A stretch of DNA of 17,379 nt from Methanoregulaceae archaeon. GTDB taxonomy: Archaea > Halobacteriota > Methanomicrobia > Methanomicrobiales > Methanospirillaceae. Both the position numbers and the translations under genes were made by a program. The stretch is taken from assembly GCA_019695435.1 (NCBI GenBank), contig JACTVF010000010.1, forward strand, positions 1 through 17,379. The letters are read 5' to 3'. The first letter of the stretch is position 1, and every line of letters starts with the position of its first letter. The notes beneath the pieces were generated by a model, which saw only the letters and a list, made by a program, of their open reading frames with translations, had not been told where the DNA came from and ran no database searches. This document shows, piece by piece, positions 1 to 6,234 of the stretch.

Positions 1-2
1 TT

Positions 3-491
3 CTACCTATTATAAGACAAGAAGCAATTATTAAAAAAAGTGCAAAAAAACGATGGGAGGAAATTCCCAATCGGATATCTAACAGTACCGAAGTTACTAA
101 TTTTCTAAAAGCTTTTCAAAAAATGGCACTCTTTGAAACTAATAAACCAAATGCCCCATATGCACCTGGCGTAACTGGGTTAGCTATTTCAGAAGGTGAG
201 TTCGAAAGAATTTGCGATGAAGAATTTTTAAAAGATCGTCCAAAATACAAAACGTTAATTGAAACGATTTCTGTTTGCATATCACTCAACCTTATTGAGG
301 AATTCTCAGATGTAACTCAGGGTCAAAAAGGAAAAACATGGAAAGTATTATATTTAAACCGTTTGTTGTGTTTACATTTTGACTTACCTCTCCAGAAGGG
401 AGGTTGGCGCCCTAAGACAATTGATGAGTTGTCCGAATGGATTGAAAATGGTGAATTTATTGTACCTAAAAAAAGAGGGTCTAATCGATGA
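3..491 (+). CDS. 3' end of a large protein, possibly an ORC/CDC6-like ATPase C-terminus (5' truncated)
   Basis: The reading frame is open from the window edge, so only the C-terminal ~162 residues are visible; a Met codon at 123 is probably internal. The tail has alternating helices and short strands (residues after the Met: 'FERICDEEF', 'LIETISVCISLNLIEEF', 'WKVLYLNRLLCLHFDLPL', 'GGWRP'), which resembles a winged-helix module of the kind found at the C-terminus of ORC/CDC6-like or STAND-type ATPases. That assignment is from memory of motif style and is weak. No ATPase motif is in view. The stop overlaps the next start (ATGA at 488-491), so the gene is translationally coupled to the 375-residue protein and belongs to the same A+T-rich unit. 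Confidence 0.6.
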   Translation, partial: LPIIRQEAIIKKSAKKRWEEIPNRISNSTEVTNFLKAFQKMALFETNKPNAPYAPGVTGLAISEGEFERICDEEFLKDRPKYKTLIETISVCISLNLIEEFSDVTQGQKGKTWKVLYLNRLLCLHFDLPLQKGGWRPKTIDELSEWIENGEFIVPKKRGSNR

Positions 492-1615
492 AAAACTGTT
501 TTAATCCTTCAAAATTAAAATGGTCAAATTATTTCATGAAATCTGGTACGGATTTTTCATTTTTTTGGGATCAATATCTAAGAGAAAAACAAAGAACTAT
601 CTTATTCATTTTGGGTATTGGTTTTGATCCCAGAATGTGTTTCGGACTAAAAATTATTACAGATTCTTCAGCACCTAAGATTTGTGATTGCATATCAATA
701 AAATCAAAGGAAGGACCAAATTTCCGAGCAAAACTACATGAAAAAAATCTTAATAATAATATGATTGAATTTGAAAATTTGCTGAAAAAATGCAATAACC
801 ATTATCCAAAAGAAATCACAAAATGGACCGTAGATAAACGACCGAAGGGCGATATAGAAGCAAAAGAAATTATTAAGAATTTCTCGGAGTTATCAAAATA
901 TTCAGATATTATTGTTGATATCAGTGCTTTACCCAAAATAATCTACTTTCCATTGATCGCAAAAATACTTACATTGATTGAAGAAGCAAAAATGAATGGG
1001 TCATCAACTAGTTCTCCCGCCTTCCATGTAATTGTATCAGAAAATGTAGAGTACGACCGGTGCATTAATGAACAAATTCTCAATTGCGATCCTTTTTTTA
1101 TGAGTGGTTTTATCTCTAACTTGGAAAGTGAAGCTCTTGAACATCTTCCAAAAATTTGGATCCCGATTTTAGGTGAAAATAAAGAAGAGCACTTAAACAA
1201 CATTCATAAAATAATTGCACCTGATGAAGTGTGGCCAGTACTTCCATCCTCTTCAATTGATCCTAGAAGAAGTGATAAACTTCTTTTAATGTATCGTGAT
1301 TTCTTCTTCGATAAATTAAATATTGAACCAAGAAATATCATTTACGCATCTGAACAAAATCCATTTGATTTATATCGGCAAATCCATAGAGTATTTCACT
1401 ATAAGAATGAAGCGCTTAAACCGTTGGGGGGCTTTAAAATTATAATTTCCCCATTATCAAGTAAATTATTATCTATCGGTGCATTACTGGCAGCGTATGA
1501 GCTAAAACAAAAAAATGTGGGAATTATACATATTGAACCTCAGGATTATATTGTTAAAGAAATAACGGATACAATCAAACCAAATTTGTTCTCATTATTG
1601 CTAGTTGGGGATTGA
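488..1615 (+). CDS. Conserved-looking protein of unknown family with Rossmann-like segments (375 aa)
   Basis: I do not recognise the family. The sequence looks like two alpha/beta halves. The first has a hydrophobic strand followed by 'GIGFDPRM' (about residues 43-50) and a later strand 'DIIVDISALPK' leading into a helix. The second has 'ASEQNPFDLYRQIHR', 'IIISPLSSKLLSIGALLAAYEL' (split here as strand, turn, helix) and 'VGIIHIEP'. The strand-small-loop-helix pattern suggests nucleotide or small-ligand binding, and CARF-like or NAD/nucleotide-binding Rossmann proteins are possible. There is no signal peptide or membrane helix. It starts inside the stop of the previous gene and ends one base before the kinase start, so the three are co-transcribed. 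Base use is A+T-rich like its neighbours. The role is inferred only from context: a sensor or enzyme of a nucleotide-related conflict system. Confidence 0.85.
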   Translation: MKNCFNPSKLKWSNYFMKSGTDFSFFWDQYLREKQRTILFILGIGFDPRMCFGLKIITDSSAPKICDCISIKSKEGPNFRAKLHEKNLNNNMIEFENLLKKCNNHYPKEITKWTVDKRPKGDIEAKEIIKNFSELSKYSDIIVDISALPKIIYFPLIAKILTLIEEAKMNGSSTSSPAFHVIVSENVEYDRCINEQILNCDPFFMSGFISNLESEALEHLPKIWIPILGENKEEHLNNIHKIIAPDEVWPVLPSSSIDPRRSDKLLLMYRDFFFDKLNIEPRNIIYASEQNPFDLYRQIHRVFHYKNEALKPLGGFKIIISPLSSKLLSIGALLAAYELKQKNVGIIHIEPQDYIVKEITDTIKPNLFSLLLVGD

Positions 1616-2689
1616 ATGGCCGTAAAAACAAAACAAAATACCCAAAAAAAAGTTGGGACGTGCGTCGGTGCAGGTTATATTGCATTAGATATTGTTTTTA
1701 ATGAGATACTGAATGAAGACCCCAAGTATTGGACAGGTGGATCTTGCGGAAATATTCTTACAATCCTTTCATATTGGAACTGGAATACCTATCCTTTATC
1801 CCGTTTGGGAAAAGATATTGCATCAAGGTTTATTTTAAAAGATATCAAATCTTGGGGAGTGGATACAAGATTTATATCCACAGAAAAGATTGTCGATACA
1901 CCTATTGTTATTGAAAGAATAAAAAAACGAAAAACCGGAAAATATCTCCATAAATTTGAATGGACTTGCCCAAATTGTGGCTCTAGATTACCACATTATA
2001 GACCAATTACATTTGATGAGATTTCCTCATTCAAACAATCATTGCCTATCCCAGAAGTGTTCTATTTTGACAGAATTTCAAAAAGTACATTTGAAATTGC
2101 ATCCTTTTTAAAATCCGAAGGTAGTATCATTTTTTTCGAACCTTCCAGTGTAAAGAATAGTCCATTGTTTGAGAAATGCCTGCAAATATCAGATATTGTG
2201 AAATATTCTAATGAAAGGATAGAAGATATTACATTATTAGACGAGGATTCTATTTGTTTACAAATTCAAACTATGGGCGAAAATGGACTTCGGTATAAAT
2301 ATAATTCTTCAAGAAAATTGAATGGAAAAAAATGGGTTCATTTAAAATCGTATCACCTCACTGAATTTGCAGATTCTACAGGATCCGGAGATTGGTGTTC
2401 TGCTGGGATAATTCATATTTTGGGCAAAAATGGGCAAAAAGGTATTAAAGAATTGTCCGAAAAAGATGTTAAATTTGCACTAAATTACGGTCAAGCATTT
2501 GCAGCGTTGAATTGTATGTTTGATGGGGCTAGAGGATTGATGTACTCAGGCTTATCTAAAAAAGAGATTGAAATCGCAGTTACAAAGATTCAAAAAAATG
2601 AAAGCGTCGGTGATTTAATTGAAAGCAATAAAAAATCAAATATCTGTAAAACAATGCTGAAAATATGTAAAAATTGTCATCATCCGTAA
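1616..2689 (+). CDS. PfkB/ribokinase-fold sugar or nucleoside kinase with extra Cys pairs
   Basis: This 357-residue protein has the two hallmark regions of the PfkB (ribokinase) family. They are an N-terminal glycine motif 'GGSCGN' at residues 41-46 and the C-terminal anion-hole and catalytic motif 'DSTGSGDWCSAG' at 253-264, with D259 as the likely catalytic base. Family members phosphorylate hydroxymethyl groups of sugars or nucleosides with ATP. Unusual insertions are 'CPNCGSRLPHYRP' (118-130) in the lid region and a C-terminal 'CKNCHH' (351-356), which together could bind zinc. The ATG directly follows the previous TGA with no gap. The substrate cannot be read from the sequence. Because a deaminase-fold protein and a dUTPase lie just downstream, a nucleoside or modified-nucleotide substrate is the favoured inference. 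Confidence 0.88.
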   Translation: MAVKTKQNTQKKVGTCVGAGYIALDIVFNEILNEDPKYWTGGSCGNILTILSYWNWNTYPLSRLGKDIASRFILKDIKSWGVDTRFISTEKIVDTPIVIERIKKRKTGKYLHKFEWTCPNCGSRLPHYRPITFDEISSFKQSLPIPEVFYFDRISKSTFEIASFLKSEGSIIFFEPSSVKNSPLFEKCLQISDIVKYSNERIEDITLLDEDSICLQIQTMGENGLRYKYNSSRKLNGKKWVHLKSYHLTEFADSTGSGDWCSAGIIHILGKNGQKGIKELSEKDVKFALNYGQAFAALNCMFDGARGLMYSGLSKKEIEIAVTKIQKNESVGDLIESNKKSNICKTMLKICKNCHHP

Positions 2690-2701
2690 AGTTGATTTTT
2701 A

Positions 2702-2954
2702 GGCTCTGTAGAAATCGTCTACGATAATATCCGGAGATTCTTTTCCGTTTTTTCTCCCGGACATGGACAAGCGAGAAAAGCGTTGAGTGGGGTACCCGGA
2801 TCAGCCGATGAATACTTTCAGAATCGTACCCCTTGTCCATAACATAGAAGTTAGAATGTCTGACCCTGTGACATTGGTTTAGAAGTGTTTCAGCATGAAG
2901 AATATCATAAACCGGATGGTAGAGCGCCCCCTCCTAAAAAATTTCTACAGAGCC
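2702..2954 (-). mobile_element. IS5-like deletion derivative (MITE-like) with 14-bp terminal inverted repeats
   Basis: A perfect 14-bp inverted repeat, GGCTCTGTAGAAAT at 2702-2715 and its complement at 2941-2954, bounds a 253-bp element. Between the ends, the - strand encodes a transposase fragment in one open frame from about 2933 to the left end. It contains the DDE-core signature 'DKGYDSESIHRLIR' and a basic tail 'KRKRISGYYRRR'. This pattern is known from IS5-related DDE transposases of methanogens. The N-terminal two thirds and the normal C-terminus are absent, so it is an internally deleted, non-autonomous copy. I see no convincing target-site duplication. It sits between the kinase and the deaminase-fold gene and may have separated a former single operon. 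Confidence 0.8.
2710..2933 (-). pseudogene. Transposase fragment (DDE, IS5-like)
   Basis: The open frame on the - strand reads through 'YHPVYDILHAETLL', then 'FYVMDKGYDSESIHRLIR', then 'VREKKRKRISGYYRRR', and runs straight into the left terminal repeat. The order matches the middle catalytic part of IS5-type transposases. The upstream catalytic Asp and the downstream Glu region are missing, and the frame is closed by a TAG at the 5' side. It cannot code for an active enzyme. Confidence 0.75.
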
Positions 2955-2989
2955 GTCCTTTTCAGATCACCCTCCAATTTCGTTTTATC

Positions 2990-3100
2990 GAGTCTTTTTT
3001 AAAATATAGTTTACAGATTATCTCCCAAATCATTAAATAAAAGATTCGTATTGAATGTTACTATGTTATAGATAGAGGTAATCATAGAAAGGGGTAATTA
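2990..3100 (+). promoter_or_regulatory. Probable archaeal promoter and leader of the deaminase-fold/dUTPase pair
   Basis: An A+T-rich stretch follows the transposon remnant. 'TTTTTTAAAATATAG' (about 2995-3009) is a good TATA-box candidate. A purine-rich ribosome site 'GAAAGGGG' lies at 3087-3094, about eight bases before the TTG start. A second TATA-like block at about 3063-3068 cannot be excluded. Confidence 0.45.
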
Positions 3101-3102
3101 AA

Positions 3103-3816
3103 TTGTCTTTATTGACTGATACGGATCTTAAATTATTAATCTGTAAAGAGGAAGATTGGAGTGATAAGAATAAACTCCATATTTATCCTTATGAGGATTC
3201 TTGTTTAACGCCTGTCGGCTATGATGTTCGAGTTGGATCATATTATGCCTCCTCAATGGATGCGGATCGTTACAATATTCCACACGACAAACCTTATGTT
3301 ACAATAAAACCAGGTGATACGATTCTTATTACCACACTTGAAAATATTGGAATGCCCCAAAACCATACAATTTCAGCATTTATAACTTCGAAAGTATCGA
3401 AAGTATCTAAAGGCCTATCACATATTTCAACTAACATTGACCCCGATTGGGTAGGTAATCTCTTGATTGCAATCCACAACCCTTCTCGCAATGTTGTTAC
3501 CCTTGAATATAATGAACCATTTTGTACCTTAAATTTCATTGAGAATAAAAGTCAGTCAACAAAGGGATCAGAACATCCTCCGGGTCGCATAGATGTACTT
3601 CTTACACAATTTACGGAGGCTCAAAAAATTTCAAAAATGCTTGAAATGAATAAAACCAAACGGGAAAAACGATTTAATCTGCTGATTAAAGGGAGTATAA
3701 TATTATTGTGTGGAATAATCGGGTATTCTGTATTCAACAGCACGCCAGGTTTTATTGCTCTAGTTGCAATGGGAGTTGGTCTTTCAAGTATCATCAAATG
3801 GCCTAAAGAGAATTAA
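3103..3816 (+). CDS. dCTP deaminase/dUTPase-fold protein with two C-terminal membrane helices, catalytic Glu missing
   Basis: This 237-residue protein starts at TTG, chosen because of the upstream 'AAAGGGG' and the good fit of the N-terminus. Residues 1-170 follow the dCTP deaminase (Dcd) pattern: 'LTPVGYDVRVG' (35-45) matches the family's N-terminal signature, and 'NIDPDWVGNLLIAIHNPS' (111-128) matches the 'RIDPGWxGxxxLEFYN' block. In Dcd the Glu of 'LEFYN' (E138 in E. coli) is catalytic; here the same place is Ala123. The upstream 'GRSSLAR' motif is also changed ('SKVSKVSK', 97-104). Deamination is therefore unlikely and nucleotide binding is more plausible. After a basic linker, residues about 191-210 and 213-230 form two hydrophobic helices, placing the domain at the membrane. 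The gene precedes a dUTPase with one base between stop and start. A membrane-bound nucleotide sensor or effector is the inference. Confidence 0.82.
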   Translation: MSLLTDTDLKLLICKEEDWSDKNKLHIYPYEDSCLTPVGYDVRVGSYYASSMDADRYNIPHDKPYVTIKPGDTILITTLENIGMPQNHTISAFITSKVSKVSKGLSHISTNIDPDWVGNLLIAIHNPSRNVVTLEYNEPFCTLNFIENKSQSTKGSEHPPGRIDVLLTQFTEAQKISKMLEMNKTKREKRFNLLIKGSIILLCGIIGYSVFNSTPGFIALVAMGVGLSSIIKWPKEN

Positions 3817-3817
3817 T

Positions 3818-4279
3818 ATGTCGGTTGACAAAACCAAAATAAACCGAGTTAAGATCAAAGTTCAGCGTATCTCCCCTGATGCTAAACTTCCAAATTATCA
3901 ACATTTGGGCGATGCAGGAGCCGATATTTGTTCAACTATTAATTACACTCTTAAGCCCAATGAAAGAAAAGCTATTCCTATTGGATTAAAGGTAGAAATC
4001 CCTCAAGGGTATGAACTACAAGTGCGGTCTAGAAGTGGCTTAGCACTTAAGGATGGAATATTCGTTTTAAATAGTCCGGGGACAATCGATTCTGGTTATA
4101 GAGGTGAAATTCAAGTAATATTAATAAATGTTAGCGATAAAGAATATGATATACATATTAATCAGAGAATTGCTCAAATTGTTTTAAATCCGGTTTTTAT
4201 TGCAATTTTTGAAGAAGATGAAACTCTTACGGAATCTTCTCGTGGCAGTGCTGGATTTGGGTCAACTGGCAAAAAGTAA
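3818..4279 (+). CDS. dut: dUTP diphosphatase (trimeric dUTPase)
   Basis: It hydrolyses dUTP to dUMP and pyrophosphate, which keeps uracil out of DNA. All five motifs of the homotrimeric family are present: motif 1 'DAGADI' (32-37), motif 2 'RSRSGLA' (70-76), motif 3 'GTIDSGYRGE' (88-97) with catalytic D91, motif 4 'RIAQIVL' (117-123) and motif 5 'RGSAGFGSTG' (142-151). The 153-residue length is normal. I chose ATG 3818 rather than a start further upstream, because this start lies one base after the preceding stop, has 'AAAGAG' before it and leaves no odd N-terminal extension. It looks fully active, unlike the deaminase-fold partner. Base use is A+T-rich, so it is probably part of the island rather than the host's housekeeping copy. 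Confidence 0.95.
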   Translation: MSVDKTKINRVKIKVQRISPDAKLPNYQHLGDAGADICSTINYTLKPNERKAIPIGLKVEIPQGYELQVRSRSGLALKDGIFVLNSPGTIDSGYRGEIQVILINVSDKEYDIHINQRIAQIVLNPVFIAIFEEDETLTESSRGSAGFGSTGKK

Positions 4280-4303
4280 ACACTCCCCTATAGCGTCATT
4301 GCT

Positions 4304-4323
4304 CGTTTTGATTTTGATATTTT
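4304..4323 (+). terminator. T-rich archaeal-type terminator after dut
   Basis: Three T-runs in 20 bases follow 25 bases after the dut stop. Such T-rich tracts are typical archaeal intrinsic terminators. The tract also marks the point where the A+T-rich island gives way to G+C-rich sequence. Confidence 0.4.
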
Positions 4324-4846
4324 GGCAATTGCTCTGTTGGGGACGGGAAGGAATAATTTTGCCACTGAGTGGAGGGGGTACCCCCCACCTTCTCGGACAC
4401 AGGCGGAGGGGGTAGGGGGATCACCCCCCTCATCCAGCGGCCCGAAAAAGTATACCCCAAATACGCCCGATACGGGCCCGGATTGTCAATACGGCGATCC
4501 CGTTTTCCGGTTCCACAGGAAATTGTGTCCACGCCCACGGAAGAAATGGCATTTTGGGAGTATTTTGCAAAACCGGGTAAAAAGAGGGTCACTTAAACCT
4601 GCAATACAGCGGGCCTGTACGGGCCCCGGTTTTCCGGAGGTGCTGAAGGAGGGGGGGAGGGGCGAAAAAGGCCGTTATGGAAAGATCATCTCCGGAAAAT
4701 AGATTCTCATATTCGCGTTTTTACGGCATTTTCGGGTGCCGGATGGGGTAAACAAGGTGGCGGAAACAGCCCCCATTTCAATATCCGGGACACTCTGAAA
4801 ATATTCTCATAGTCTTCCTTTTCATTTTCCCGGAAATTCATTTTTT
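4324..4846. other. Non-coding G+C-rich stretch with palindromes and dispersed-repeat fragments
   Basis: No credible gene is visible; the short open frames have proline/arginine-rich nonsense composition. The stretch holds a perfect palindrome GGGGGTACCCCC (4374-4385), a near inverted repeat around GGGGGATCACCCCC (4415-4428) and a 31-base segment at 4455-4485 that recurs at 7672-7704. The CCGG-rich style resembles the other non-coding stretches of the window. Confidence 0.6.
4455..4485. repeat. Dispersed intergenic repeat, copy A
   Basis: The core 'ATACGCCCGATACGG' followed by 'CCCGGATTG' is shared with 7672-7704, with one A insertion and one C/G difference. Both copies are in non-coding DNA and in the same orientation. 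A shorter 'GCGGGCCCGGATT' piece recurs at about 16504-16516. Confidence 0.7.
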
Positions 4847-5518
4847 TCAAGTATTTCTTTTTGCAAACTCCCGGACCTTGATCGATGCGTCGGGTCTCAG
4901 AGGTATTCCATGTCCCGACAGCATGATTTCAAAATCAAGTGCGGCGATTTTATTGATTGATTGCTGTACCGCACCTGTGTCTAAAGTCAATGGCCCCATT
5001 TCGATTTTGCTGCCGTTAAACCTCATGAGATCCCCGGCAAACAGAATTTTTGATGCCGGATCAAAAAGACAGATACTTCCTGGTGTATGTCCTGGCGTAT
5101 GTATGGTGGTGAGACCAGCAATGGTGTCACCGTCGTTGAGCTGTATATCCGGTTCAACAGGCGTTGATCTGAACAACAAGGGCATGAGGAATTTCACGAT
5201 CATTCCCTTAACCCCACTCGGGACAGGCGGGGTTTTTCTACCGGCAACGTACTCCGCATCCGCTTCATGAATGGCCACCTTCGCACCGCTCAGTTTTTTG
5301 AGTTCGCTCGCGTCGCCCACGTGATCAATATGAAAGTGTGTCAGGACGATCGTTTTGACGTCTGAAGGTTTACGTTTAAGAATATCCTGAATATAGTTTA
5401 CAATTTTTGCGCTGTTTTTGGGCATTCCCGTATCGATAAGTGTCAGGTCGTCCCGAACAATAATGAAACAATTGCCATTTACACCATCGACTTGGTGTAT
5501 GCCAGGTACTATCTCCAT
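4847..5518 (-). CDS. Metallo-beta-lactamase-fold hydrolase
   Basis: This 223-residue protein has the complete metal-binding set of the MBL fold: 'THFHIDHVGD' (60-69; H61, H63, D65, H66), 'HTPGHTPG' (140-147; H144), 'AGDLM' (161-165; D163) and 'SGHG' (201-204; H203). These bind two metal ions, usually zinc or iron. The size and the 'TPGHTPGS' sequence fit the glyoxalase II-like or general thiolester/lactone hydrolase branch; the substrate is not predictable. There is no signal peptide, so it is cytoplasmic. The ATG at 5518 is preceded by 'GAAGGATT' on the - strand. It is divergent from the HTH-MNT gene, with 158 bases between the starts, and its function seems unrelated to the neighbours. Confidence 0.9.
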   Translation of the reverse strand: MEIVPGIHQVDGVNGNCFIIVRDDLTLIDTGMPKNSAKIVNYIQDILKRKPSDVKTIVLTHFHIDHVGDASELKKLSGAKVAIHEADAEYVAGRKTPPVPSGVKGMIVKFLMPLLFRSTPVEPDIQLNDGDTIAGLTTIHTPGHTPGSICLFDPASKILFAGDLMRFNGSKIEMGPLTLDTGAVQQSINKIAALDFEIMLSGHGIPLRPDASIKVREFAKRNT

Positions 5519-5568
5519 AATCCTTCAACTCCATTTTTTTGTATCTCTTCGATTATCCGACATCTATC

Positions 5569-5578
5569 AATTTATAGC
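5569..5578. promoter_or_regulatory. TATA-like box in the divergent intergenic region
   Basis: 'CAATTTATAG' reads CTATAAATTG on the - strand, a good archaeal TATA box about 55 bases before the hydrolase start, leaving room for a short leader with a ribosome site. In the + direction it lies about 105 bases before the HTH-MNT start and could also serve that gene, with all operators then downstream of the transcription start. Confidence 0.4.
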
Positions 5579-5621
5579 GATCAGCTGCGGACCGGCACCT
5601 GTACCCTGCACACAAACTTTT

Positions 5622-5682
5622 GTTCACGGATCGCAAACATTTTGTTCATGGAACGTGAACCATTAGTTCAGGGACTATGAAC
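5622..5682 (+). promoter_or_regulatory. Three phased operator-like inverted repeats, 22-bp period
   Basis: Three 17-base sites share the plan GTTCA-N7-TGAAC. Site 1 (5622-5638) has a degenerate right arm, CAAAC. Site 2 (5644-5660) and site 3 (5666-5682) are perfect. The left arms start at 5622, 5644 and 5666, exactly 22 bp apart, so the sites lie on nearly the same face of the helix. Site 3 overlaps the ATG of the HTH-MNT gene (5677). Autoregulation by that protein's N-terminal HTH is the simplest reading. Confidence 0.75.
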
Positions 5683-6234
5683 GAACGACTGCATGATCTC
5701 TCTGCGCTCTTCCGGACCGGGGAACGCATCACCCTGCTCCGGGCTGCCCTCCTCGTACCGGCATGCACCGTGCAGCAGATCGCTGCAAAGACCGGGTTGT
5801 CAAAAGGACTCGTCTCCCCGTACCTCGCCCTGCTCGAACGCGAAGGGCTGCTCACGCGGATCGACCGCACGTACCAGCTGAAATTTTCCCCGGTGACGGT
5901 CGCAGTAAAACGTCTGCTCAATACCGATCTCATCACTGGCGCATTCCAAAAACCGGCATGGGCTTCCGGCACCGGGATCTATGGAAGCTGGGCTCTTGGG
6001 ACAAACACGGAGGAGAGCGATATCGACCTCTGGGTGTACGTAAAAACCCTGCCGTCCGGGATAATGGTCGCAGAACTTGAGCGGGAGGTATCGCGTGCAG
6101 TTTCTGCCGAAGTCCATATTCTGGTCCTGACACAAGAGAAAATGGCCGGGCTCAAAAGTACTGATGAACCGTTTTACCGGTCGTTTGTAAAACAATCGAT
6201 CACGCTCGAAGGTGAATCACCTGACACGTCTTGA
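5677..6234 (+). CDS. HTH-nucleotidyltransferase (MNT-type) protein, likely antitoxin and autorepressor
   Basis: This 185-residue protein joins a winged-helix DNA-binding domain (residues about 15-70; recognition region 'IAAKTGLSKGLVSPYLALLE') to a minimal nucleotidyltransferase domain. The signature 'GSWALGTNTEESDIDLWV' spans 103-120, with the GS motif and metal-binding D115 and D117. MNT proteins of this kind pair with HEPN toxins and can neutralise them by transferring nucleotides (known for MntA/HepT). Here the stop lies 23 bases inside the next gene, whose N-terminus is HEPN-like, which supports the pairing. Three operator-like repeats precede and overlap the start, so autoregulation is likely. 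The nucleotidyltransferase looks intact although its HEPN partner is damaged. Confidence 0.88.
   Translation: MNERLHDLSALFRTGERITLLRAALLVPACTVQQIAAKTGLSKGLVSPYLALLEREGLLTRIDRTYQLKFSPVTVAVKRLLNTDLITGAFQKPAWASGTGIYGSWALGTNTEESDIDLWVYVKTLPSGIMVAELEREVSRAVSAEVHILVLTQEKMAGLKSTDEPFYRSFVKQSITLEGESPDTS

Noticed and set aside
3103..3816. Calling this gene a working dCTP deaminase (dcd)
   Set aside because: The catalytic Glu position holds Ala, the Arg motif is changed, and a membrane tail is present, so the housekeeping name would mislead.
4200..4702. Several short frames in the gap after dut
   Set aside because: They are proline, glycine and arginine-rich translations of G/C-run palindromes and a dispersed repeat, with no family likeness.
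5613..5682. A short CRISPR-like or satellite repeat because of the 22-bp period
   Set aside because: The units are imperfect, only three in number, dyad-symmetric and placed over a regulator's start, which fits operators better.
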